Assembly (NCBI GenBank): GCA_050942695.1
Contig: JBMNNU010000122.1
Location: 1 to 9,308, forward strand
Length of the DNA stretch: 9,308 nucleotides
Reading direction: 5' to 3'
From: JBMNNU01 sp050942695
GTDB lineage: Bacteria; Chloroflexota; UBA6077
In this document: piece by piece, positions 1 to 5,954 of the stretch
How the letters are laid out: each line of letters begins with the position of its first letter
Numbering within the stretch: position 1 is the stretch's first letter
The notes under the pieces: model-generated
The model's input: only the letters and a program-made list of their open reading frames with translations
Database searches by the model: none
Told to the model about the DNA's origin: nothing
Program-made: the position numbers and the translations under genes

Positions 1-1616
1 ATCTTCTTCGGCAGCCCGCACTGGTGGAGCCTCAATTCGGGGCCTACCACGATCACGGAACGCCCGGAGTAGTCTACCCTTTTCCCCAACAGGTTCTGCC
101 TGAAGCGCCCCTGCTTTCCCTTCAGCATGTCGCTCAAGGATTTCAGCTTGTGGTTGCTGGACCCAGATACAGCCCGCCCGCGCCGTCCGTTATCTATAAG
201 GGAGTCCACCGCTTCCTGCAGCATCCGCTTTTCGTTGCGGATAATGATCTCGGGGGCGCCGAGATCCAACAATCTCTTCAAACGGTTGTTCCGATTGATT
301 ACACGGCGATACAGGTCGTTCAGGTCGCTGGTAGCGAACCTGCCTCCATCGAGCTGCACCATAGGCCGCAGGTCTGGCGGCAGCACCGGCAGCACGCTGA
401 GAATCATCCACTCAGGCCGGTTGCCCGATTTCCGGAAAGCTTCCACAACTCGGAGCCGTTTTGTGGCCTTCTTACGCCGCTGCCCTGAAGATGATCGGGT
501 TTCGCCTCTCAACTGGGCGGCCAATTGGTCTAGGTCCACACGCTCCACCAGTTCGTGGATTGCTTCCGCACCCATACCAGCTCGGAAAATTTTCCCGCAC
601 TGTTCGATCAGGTCGCGGTACTCCATATCGCTGAGCGTCTGCATCACCTTGATCTGCTCGATCTTCTTGATGCGAGCATCCCCAGCCATCCTAATCGCCT
701 CGGCCTCAGAGCTACCGCGGCTCCGGATCTCGTTTATCTGCTCTTCGTGCTGGTAGCGGAGTTGGTCGACCTCAGCGTCGGCCCTGGCTGTAACCTTATC
801 CTGCTCATTCTGGATATCGATTTCGATCCTTGCGATCTGCTCTTGAGCCAGCCTCCGGAGCTCGTCTCTGTGGTCTCGGCGAACCGCCGCACCCTGCTCC
901 ACCAGGGTAACCCCGGCAGGCTCGAATACGATGTCATCCGGTGCGGATTGCCCCACCAACTGCTCTAGCTGGCTGTCGACGGCCTGAGCAGCCTGGCTTA
1001 CCTCATCGGTCGAGGTTACCTTGCGAGCTTCCAGCTCTCGGAGTTGGGCATCCCGGTCGTCCCGGATTTGCTGGACCCTGGCAGAAAGGTCTTCTTCCAG
1101 CTCCGCTATCCGCTCTTCTGAGGTGCGGTCGATCCGGCTAACCCTAGATTCCACCTCGTGCTCTACCTGCTGGATAGCTTTTTGGCGTGCGGCCTCATCG
1201 ACTTCGATAATGATGTACTTCGCGAAGTAGAGCACCTGCTCCAACATTCGTGGAGTCATATCCAGGAGAAGGCCTATCCGACTAGGAGTACCCTTTACGA
1301 ACCAGATATGGCTCACCGGGGAGGCCAGCTCTATATGGCCCATCCGCTCGCGCCGAACCTTCGCCCTGGTTACCTCAACACCGCATTTATCGCAGACAAT
1401 ACCCTTGTACCGAACACGTTTATATTTTCCACAGGCGCATTCCCAGTCCTTCGTCGGGCCGAATATCCGCTCGCAAAAGAGTCCGTCGCGCTCCGGCTTC
1501 AGCGTCCGGTAGTTGATCGTCTCCGGTTTGGTTACCTCCCCTTTAGACCAACTGCGAATGGCCTCGGGGGAAGCGAGCATTATGCGCACTGCATTAAAGT
1601 TATTTACATCAAGCAT
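1..1616 (-). CDS. rpoC: DNA-directed RNA polymerase subunit beta' (5' part, cut by window edge)
   Basis: This gene encodes the largest subunit of RNA polymerase, which holds half of the active-site cleft. Reading down from the ATG at 1616-1614 gives 538 uninterrupted codons, and the rest lies beyond position 1. Visible elements are the N-terminal zinc-binding domain with Cys60, Cys62, Cys75 and Cys78 (CxC, then CDKC), the stretch ending VLYFAKYIII at about 128-137, the MGAEAI motif at 348-353, the lid/rudder-side region (about 400-500), and the switch-2 segment NLLGKRVDYSGRSVIVVGPEL at 508-528. The NADFDGD catalytic motif would follow outside the window. VLYF and MGAEAI are about 217 residues apart, against about 45 in Escherichia coli, because of a charged, helix-rich insertion. 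The start lies 3 bp after the rpoB stop, with a GGAG at the rpoB end as a plausible ribosome binding site, so both are one transcript. Identity is near certain. Confidence 0.97.
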   Translation of the reverse strand, partial: MLDVNNFNAVRIMLASPEAIRSWSKGEVTKPETINYRTLKPERDGLFCERIFGPTKDWECACGKYKRVRYKGIVCDKCGVEVTRAKVRRERMGHIELASPVSHIWFVKGTPSRIGLLLDMTPRMLEQVLYFAKYIIIEVDEAARQKAIQQVEHEVESRVSRIDRTSEERIAELEEDLSARVQQIRDDRDAQLRELEARKVTSTDEVSQAAQAVDSQLEQLVGQSAPDDIVFEPAGVTLVEQGAAVRRDHRDELRRLAQEQIARIEIDIQNEQDKVTARADAEVDQLRYQHEEQINEIRSRGSSEAEAIRMAGDARIKKIEQIKVMQTLSDMEYRDLIEQCGKIFRAGMGAEAIHELVERVDLDQLAAQLRGETRSSSGQRRKKATKRLRVVEAFRKSGNRPEWMILSVLPVLPPDLRPMVQLDGGRFATSDLNDLYRRVINRNNRLKRLLDLGAPEIIIRNEKRMLQEAVDSLIDNGRRGRAVSGSSNHKLKSLSDMLKGKQGRFRQNLLGKRVDYSGRSVIVVGPELRLHQCGLPKK

Positions 1617-1619
1617 TTC

Positions 1620-4600
1620 TCACCGCTCCAGCCTGGAGATGTCCACATCCATGACGTGCGTCGCGTCTGTTAGGGCATCTTCCAACAGGGGGATGTTCTC
1701 GTCTTCTTCGTTCAATATCTCTACAGCAAGGCCGAGGCTCTGAAGCTCCTTGACCAACACCTTGAAGGACTCGGGCACGCCCGCCTCGAAGATGTTCTCG
1801 CCCTTCACGATAGCCTCATAGGTTTTCACCCGGCCTACCACATCGTCGGATTTGACGGTCAGGATCTCCTGGAGAATATGGGAGGCGCCATAGGCCTCGA
1901 GAGCCCACACCTCCATCTCTCCGAACCTCTGGCCACCGAACTGCGCCTTTCCACCCAACGGTTGCTGTGTAATCAGCGAGTATGGGCCTGTGGACCGAGC
2001 GTGGATCTTGTCTTCCACCAGGTGAACCAGCTTCAGCATGTAGATCTGGCCCACGGTAACCGGCTGATCGAAGGGCTCGCCTGTGCGCCCATCGAAAAGC
2101 GTGATCTTACCGTTTCGGGGTTTCCCAGCCTTCTCCAGCAGATCCCGGATATCCTCTTCCGTTGCCCCGTCGAACACGGGCGTGGCAACCTTGATCCCGA
2201 GAGCTTCAGCAGCCCAGCCAAGGTGAGTCTCCAGGATCTGGCCTACATTCATTCTAGAAGGCACACCGATCGGATTGAGAATAATCTCTACCGGAGTACC
2301 GTCGGGCAGGAAGGGCATATCCTCTATAGGAAGGATCCGAGCCACAACACCTTTGTTTCCATGTCGGCCGGCCATCTTGTCGCCTTCGGATATCTTCCGC
2401 TTCTGAGCGATGCTTACCCTGACCAGTTTGTTGACACCGGCTGGCAGCTCATCGTGGCTGCCCCGCTCAAAGACCCGGACATCGACCACCTTTCCCCGCT
2501 CACCGTGAGGGACCCGTAAAGAGGTATCCTTTACCTCCCTGGCTTTCTCACCGAAGATCGCTCTGAGCAGCCTCTCTTCTGCAGTGAGCTCGGTTTCACC
2601 CTTTGGAGTGATCTTGCCTACCAGAATGTCACCAGGGCCTACTTCGGCGCCAACCCGGATTATTCCGTGCTCGTCCAGGTCTCTCAAGCTGTCTTCGCCC
2701 ACATTGGGGATATCTCGAGTTATCTCCTCGGGACCCAGCTTTGTATCCCTGGCCTCGATTTCGTGCTTCTCTATATGGATGGATGTGAATTTGTCTTCCC
2801 GAACGACGGACTCGCTGAGCAGGATGGCATCTTCGAAATTGCCGCCCTCCCAGGACATGAAGGCCACCAGGACATTTTGCCCCAACGCCAGCTCGCCGCG
2901 ATTCGTAGACGAACTATCTGCCAGCGCCTGGCCTGCCTTAACCCGCTGTCCCCTGAAAACGATGGGACGCTGGCTGATGCAGGTCCCCTGGTTCGATCGC
3001 AGGAACTTCTGCAGCGGGTAGTGATGGTAGTTGCCATCGGCATCCGACACTACGATTTCCCGAGCATCGGCTTTGACTACGGTCCCATCACTCTTAGAGA
3101 GCAGCACCTGGCCGGAGTCTTGGGCTGCCTGGCGCTCCATGCCGGTGCCCACGAGCGGGGCTTCAGGCTGCAGTAGCGGCACGGCCTGGCGCTGCATGTT
3201 GGAGCCCATCAGCGCACGGTTGGCGTCGTCGTGCTCGAGGAACGGGATCAAGGCAGTGGCTACGGAGACGGTCTGCTTCGGGGACACATCCACGAAGTCG
3301 ATCCGCTCCGGCGCCTCCAACAAGAACTTGTCGCCCCTGCGGACCGATATCCTCTCATCGACGAAAGTACCATCCTCGTTCAATCGAACGTTGGCCTGCG
3401 CTACGGTATAGAGGTCCTCCTCATCGGCGGTTAGCCTCTGAATCTCGTTCGTCACAAAAGGCTTCAGCTCTATCTCAGAAATTGGCAGCTTCGTCAGAGT
3501 CTCGGCTAGCTTCTCATCGATCTGAGTTCCCACGTCGGCGATGACCTCCCCTGTAGCGGGATCAACCACCTTCTGACGCAGGAAGCGGCCAACGATGATC
3601 TCAGGATCAACCTTGACCCGTTTCCACACCTTGCGGTACGGCGTATCGATGAAGCCATACTGGTTTATCTGAGCGTAGGTAGCCAGGCTCCCGATCAGGC
3701 CGATGTTCGGGCCTTCTGGGGTTTCGATGGGGCAGATCCGCCCGTAATGGCTGTGATGGACGTCACGCACTTCGAACCCTGCCCGGTCGCGGCTGAGGCC
3801 ACCGGGGCCCAGAGCTGATAGTCTTCTCTTATGGGTCAGCTCAGCCAACGGATTCGTCTGATCCATGAACTGTGAGAGCTGGCTCCCGCCGAAGAACTCT
3901 CGCATGGCTGCTACCACCGGCCGAATATTGATCAGGCCTGCCGGGGTCGCCTGCTCCGCTTCCTGGATAGTCATACGCTCTTTGACGACCCGCTCCATAC
4001 GAAGTAAGCCGACTCTGAACTGGTTCTGGATCAATTCGCCCACCGCTCGCACCCTGCGATTCCCAAGGTGGTCAATGTCGTCGGGCCTACCCTGCCCATT
4101 GTTGATCTGGATCATCTTGCCGACGATCTCAGTCAGGTCGCGGGGCGTAAGCACCCGCTCGGTTGTCGGTATATCGAGGCCTAATCGTTTATTGAGCTTG
4201 TACCTGCCAACTCTGCCGAGATCGTATCTGCGGAAATTGAAGAATAGGGAGTTTAGCAGGTTGCGGGCGTTGTCCGGGTTGGGCGGGTCGCCTGGTCGCA
4301 AGCGTCTATAGAACTCCAGAAGAGCCTCTTCCGTCGATTTCGTTACATCTTTTTCGATAGTGGAGCGAATAAACTGGTGCTCTTCGTTGTTGTCCACCTC
4401 CTGGTACAACTCGAGCAGTTCGTCATCAGAGCCGATCCCGATAGCTCGCAGCAGCGTGGTTACCGGGATTTTTCGTTTTCGATCAACTTTTACGGAAAGG
4501 ATATCCTTGTTGCTGGTTTCGAACTCCAACCAGGCGCCTCTATTGGGGATCAATTTGCCCATGCAGAGGGGACGCCCGCTGGATGGATCCTCTTCCACAG

Positions 4601-5054
4601 TGAAATAAACCCCGGGCGAGCGTACCAACTGGCTAACTACAACTCTCTCGGCGCCATTAATGATGAAAGTACCGTTTTCAGTCATGAGCGGGAAGTCGCC
4701 CATGAAAATCTCTTGCTCTTTGATCTCTCCAGTTGATTTAATATGGAGGCGAGTTCGAACTCGCAAGGGAGCGGCGTAGGTAACGTCGCGCTCGCGGCAC
4801 TCCTGCTCCGAGCATTTGGGATCATCGAAGCGATACCCTTCGAAGGTCAACTCGAGATTTCTTCCGGTAAAGTCTTGGATGGGGGAAATCTCAGCAAAAA
4901 GTTCCTTTAAACCCTCATCCTGGAACCATTTAAAGGAATCTCGCTGCACCTGGATCAGGTTAGGCACTTCCATCACTTCGGGTATACGAGCAAAGGAAAG
5001 TCTTCCGACGCCATCAATTTTAGCCAGCGAGGTAGAGGGACGAACAAGTGTCAT
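1620..5054 (-). CDS. rpoB: DNA-directed RNA polymerase subunit beta
   Basis: This gene encodes the second-largest RNA polymerase subunit, which forms the other half of the catalytic cleft and the rifampicin pocket. The product is 1144 aa from the ATG at 5054, a compact form without the large insertions of proteobacterial beta (about 1340 aa). Numbering from that ATG, the rifampicin region runs from FFGGSQLSQFMDQ through HKRRLSALGP (about 387-417) to IETPEGPNIGLIGSL near 443-457. The residues matching E. coli D516, H526, S531 and I572 are all wild type, so drug sensitivity is expected. The two active-site lysines of GDKMAGRHGNKG are K893 and K901. The C-terminal clamp-side motif GGKAQFGGQRFGEMEVWALEAYGA lies at about 1034-1057. 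A TTG nine bases upstream (5063) is in frame, but it touches the GGAGGA ribosome binding site, so the ATG is preferred. The stop is 3 bp before rpoC. Confidence 0.98.
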   Translation of the reverse strand: MTLVRPSTSLAKIDGVGRLSFARIPEVMEVPNLIQVQRDSFKWFQDEGLKELFAEISPIQDFTGRNLELTFEGYRFDDPKCSEQECRERDVTYAAPLRVRTRLHIKSTGEIKEQEIFMGDFPLMTENGTFIINGAERVVVSQLVRSPGVYFTVEEDPSSGRPLCMGKLIPNRGAWLEFETSNKDILSVKVDRKRKIPVTTLLRAIGIGSDDELLELYQEVDNNEEHQFIRSTIEKDVTKSTEEALLEFYRRLRPGDPPNPDNARNLLNSLFFNFRRYDLGRVGRYKLNKRLGLDIPTTERVLTPRDLTEIVGKMIQINNGQGRPDDIDHLGNRRVRAVGELIQNQFRVGLLRMERVVKERMTIQEAEQATPAGLINIRPVVAAMREFFGGSQLSQFMDQTNPLAELTHKRRLSALGPGGLSRDRAGFEVRDVHHSHYGRICPIETPEGPNIGLIGSLATYAQINQYGFIDTPYRKVWKRVKVDPEIIVGRFLRQKVVDPATGEVIADVGTQIDEKLAETLTKLPISEIELKPFVTNEIQRLTADEEDLYTVAQANVRLNEDGTFVDERISVRRGDKFLLEAPERIDFVDVSPKQTVSVATALIPFLEHDDANRALMGSNMQRQAVPLLQPEAPLVGTGMERQAAQDSGQVLLSKSDGTVVKADAREIVVSDADGNYHHYPLQKFLRSNQGTCISQRPIVFRGQRVKAGQALADSSSTNRGELALGQNVLVAFMSWEGGNFEDAILLSESVVREDKFTSIHIEKHEIEARDTKLGPEEITRDIPNVGEDSLRDLDEHGIIRVGAEVGPGDILVGKITPKGETELTAEERLLRAIFGEKAREVKDTSLRVPHGERGKVVDVRVFERGSHDELPAGVNKLVRVSIAQKRKISEGDKMAGRHGNKGVVARILPIEDMPFLPDGTPVEIILNPIGVPSRMNVGQILETHLGWAAEALGIKVATPVFDGATEEDIRDLLEKAGKPRNGKITLFDGRTGEPFDQPVTVGQIYMLKLVHLVEDKIHARSTGPYSLITQQPLGGKAQFGGQRFGEMEVWALEAYGASHILQEILTVKSDDVVGRVKTYEAIVKGENIFEAGVPESFKVLVKELQSLGLAVEILNEEDENIPLLEDALTDATHVMDVDISRLER

Positions 5055-5063
5055 GAACTGCAA

Positions 5064-5069
5064 TCCTCC
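5064..5069 (-). promoter_or_regulatory. Ribosome binding site of rpoB (decides the start)
   Basis: On the minus strand this reads GGAGGA. It lies 9 nt before the ATG at 5054, which is good spacing. It directly abuts the in-frame TTG at 5063, which leaves no spacer. This argues for the ATG and an 1144-aa product rather than 1147. Confidence 0.85.
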
Positions 5070-5119
5070 GCACAGATTCGTGTGAGGCGTGAACTGGGCG
5101 TTCTTCGGCCGTAAAGTTC

Positions 5120-5148
5120 ATTGTACCAATATTAAAGAGGTGAGTCAA
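5120..5148 (-). promoter_or_regulatory. Sigma70-type promoter of rpoB-rpoC
   Basis: On the minus strand there is a -35 TTGACT (5148-5143), a 17-nt spacer and a -10 TACAAT (5125-5120), each one base off consensus. Transcription should start near 5113, giving a leader of about 59 nt before the rpoB ATG. I see no ribosomal protein gene between this promoter and rpoB, so rpoBC has its own promoter and is not read only from an upstream rplJL unit. Placement is read directly from the sequence; activity is inferred. Confidence 0.85.
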
Positions 5149-5281
5149 CACTAAATTTTGATACGTCCAGTGCACAAAAGGTTTGCCTGCCAACCTGTCA
5201 CCTCATCAGATTGGATGCAAACCGGGGAAGGCTATCTCTTTTGAGCGCAGCCATCGATTGATATTGTCAAGTTTGAACCGG

Positions 5282-5310
5282 TGCAATAATTGGACCAGCT
5301 TTATTATAAT
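5282..5310 (+). promoter_or_regulatory. Possible weak upstream promoter facing the tRNA genes
   Basis: A perfect -10 hexamer TATAAT lies at 5305-5310, but the hexamer 17 nt upstream (TGCAAT, 5282-5287) matches the -35 consensus poorly and there is no TG extension. It could be a secondary promoter about 130 nt upstream of tRNA-Lys or chance in an A+T-rich patch. Confidence 0.3.
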
Positions 5311-5403
5311 TAACGGCGTCACGTGAGTTTGCCCCAATACTACGGGGCGTCGCGGCGTCGAGATGCGCACGTCCTACCCGTGTTGAGCGGCAATCTCGTA
5401 CCC

Positions 5404-5432
5404 TTTACATATCAAAAGGCATGGGTTATAAT
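5404..5432 (+). promoter_or_regulatory. Sigma70-type promoter of the tRNA-Lys-Leu-Gly cluster
   Basis: The -35 is TTTACA (5404-5409), one base from TTGACA apart from its third position, and the -10 is a perfect TATAAT (5427-5432), with a 17-nt spacer. The predicted start near 5439 leaves only about 5 nt of leader before tRNA-Lys, as is usual for stable RNA units. Confidence 0.85.
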
Positions 5433-5443
5433 CTTTACTGCTT

Positions 5444-5516
5444 GGGCCGCTAGCTCAACTGGCAGAGCAAGTGACTCTTAATCACTGGGTTCGGGGTTCG
5501 AGTCCCTGGCGGCTCA
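5444..5516 (+). tRNA. tRNA-Lys, anticodon CTT
   Basis: All four arms fold. The acceptor GGGCCGC (5444-5450) pairs with GCGGCTC (5509-5515) including one G-U. The D stem is GCTC/GAGC with GG in the loop. The anticodon stem AGTGA/TCACT closes the loop CTCTTAA, giving anticodon CTT, which reads AAG. The variable loop is 5 nt. The T stem CGGGG/CCCTG carries the loop TTCGAGT. The discriminator is A5516. The next bases are CCCA, so a proper CCA is not encoded and must be added by tRNA nucleotidyltransferase. It is the first gene after the promoter at 5404-5432. Confidence 0.96.
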
Positions 5517-5524
5517 CCCAGGCT

Positions 5525-5606
5525 GGGGGAGTGTCGGAACTGGTAGACGAGCATGACTTAGGATCATGTGGAGTGATCCGTGCGGGTTCGAGTCCCGCCT
5601 TCCCCA
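5525..5606 (+). tRNA. tRNA-Leu, anticodon TAG
   Basis: This is a class II tRNA of 82 nt. The acceptor GGGGGAG (5525-5531) pairs with CTTCCCC (5599-5605) including one G-U. The anticodon stem CATGA/TCATG closes the loop CTTAGGA, giving anticodon TAG (CTA family). A long variable arm of about 13 nt follows, which marks leucine or serine tRNAs. The T arm is GCGGG-TTCGAGT-CCCGC and the discriminator is A5606, as expected for leucine. CCA is not encoded. It starts 8 nt after tRNA-Lys, so the two are almost certainly co-transcribed. Confidence 0.96.
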
Positions 5607-5615
5607 CCGAAGGCG

Positions 5616-5712
5616 AGCGAGTAAGGAACAAGCAAGTAGCGAGAAATAAGTAGCCATGAAGGTATGCGGGCGGGGCTCGTCTTTGCGAGCTACTGGTTAT
5701 CCGCTACTCGCT
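5616..5712. repeat. Imperfect inverted repeat in the tRNA-Leu to tRNA-Gly spacer
   Basis: The 112-nt spacer is built of related words. AGTAGCG (5635-5641) pairs with CGCTACT (5702-5708), and AGTAGC (5649-5654) pairs with GCTACT (5689-5694), with a 7-nt mismatch of equal length on both arms between them. A competing outer pair is AGCGAGTA (5616-5623) with TACTCGCT (5705-5712). A small central hairpin GCTCG (5675-5679)/CGAGC (5686-5690) competes with the inner stem. No T tract follows, so it does not look like a terminator. It may be a REP-like or decayed miniature repeat, or a processing structure in the tRNA precursor. Confidence 0.5.
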
Positions 5713-5718
5713 AGATGT

Positions 5719-5790
5719 GCGGAAGTGGCTCAGTGGTAGAGCATCTCCTTGCCAAGGAGAGGGTCGCGAGTTCGAATCTCGTCTTCCGCT
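5719..5790 (+). tRNA. tRNA-Gly, anticodon GCC
   Basis: The gene is 72 nt. The acceptor GCGGAAG (5719-5725) pairs perfectly with CTTCCGC (5783-5789). The D stem is GCTC/GAGC, and the anticodon stem TCTCC/GGAGA closes the loop TTGCCAA, giving anticodon GCC (GGC and GGT codons). The T arm is GCGAG-TTCGAAT-CTCGT. The discriminator is T5790, usual for bacterial tRNA-Gly. CCA is not encoded (CCT follows). I see no separate promoter in the 112-nt spacer before it, so it is probably the last gene of the Lys-Leu-Gly transcript. Confidence 0.96.
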
Positions 5791-5810
5791 CCTCGTGCAC
5801 AATGATCGGT

Positions 5811-5844
5811 CGAGGCAAGGGTTATCCCTGCCTCGCTTTTCCTT
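5811..5844 (+). terminator. Rho-independent terminator of the tRNA cluster
   Basis: The stem is CGAGGC (5811-5816) with GCCTCG (5830-5835), then one unpaired A, then AGGG/CCCT closed by a TTAT loop. It is followed by CTTTTCCTT. It lies 20 nt after tRNA-Gly, the right place to end the tRNA transcript and separate it from tig. Confidence 0.85.
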
Positions 5845-5863
5845 GTCCAATAACGGCAGCTAT

Positions 5864-5891
5864 TTGGGCTCTTTGTTAACAAAGAGCCCAA
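5864..5891. repeat. Perfect 28-bp palindrome upstream of tig
   Basis: The left arm is TTGGGCTCTTTGTT and the right arm is its exact reverse complement, centred between 5877 and 5878 on GTTAAC. As RNA it would form a 12-bp stem with a TTAA loop. As DNA it is a fully symmetric site typical of dimeric repressors. It is not the CIRCE (HrcA), HAIR (HspR) or CtsR sequence as I know them. No T tract follows on either strand, which weakens a terminator reading. It lies 20 nt after the tRNA terminator and 63 nt before the tig start. Confidence 0.75.
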
Positions 5892-5902
5892 TTCTGTAGA
5901 TA
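5873..5902 (+). promoter_or_regulatory. Weak candidate promoter for tig-clpP
   Basis: TTGTTA (5873-5878, 4 of 6 matches to the -35 consensus) and TAGATA (5897-5902, 3 of 6) are 18 nt apart. The -35 lies inside the 28-bp palindrome. It is the best pair I find after the tRNA terminator, and tig needs a promoter there, but the match is poor. A small hairpin in the resulting leader (CGCCC 5908-5912 with GGGCG 5919-5923) precedes the ribosome binding site AAGGAG (5938-5943). Confidence 0.35.
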
Positions 5903-5954
5903 ACACACGCCCAACTTAGGGCGGGGTCAGTGTAAAAAAGGAGAGAGCAATTTC

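Larger units (their letters stand above)
5055..5443. other. Divergent intergenic region between rpoB and the tRNA cluster
   Basis: This 389-bp stretch has no credible gene. It holds the rpoB leader, the rpoBC promoter (minus strand, 5120-5148), a weak plus-strand promoter candidate at 5282-5310 and a strong tRNA promoter at 5404-5432. Between them is a small hairpin (GCCCC at 5331-5335 with GGGGC at 5344-5348, 8-nt loop) and three copies of GGCGTC at 5315, 5346 and 5354. I can assign no function to the hairpin or the hexamers. Positions 5161-5260 show nothing I can name. Confidence 0.7.

Noticed and set aside
1878..2519. A 213-codon open frame on the plus strand, and several other plus-strand frames of 60-210 codons between 24 and 5085
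   Set aside because: They lie antisense to rpoB and rpoC, have no family-like motifs or ribosome binding sites, and are explained by the codon bias of the genes opposite.
387..3900. Rifampicin-resistance substitutions in RpoB
   Set aside because: The positions matching E. coli D516, H526, S531 and I572 are all wild type in the translated protein.
5864..5891. The palindrome as a CIRCE element or riboswitch
   Set aside because: CIRCE has 9-bp arms TTAGCACTC/GAGTGCTAA with a 9-nt spacer, which does not match. No conserved ligand-binding core surrounds it.
5471..5899. Two 60-codon open frames covering the tRNA genes
   Set aside because: They run through tRNA-Lys, tRNA-Leu and tRNA-Gly, and their peptides are translations of tRNA arms.
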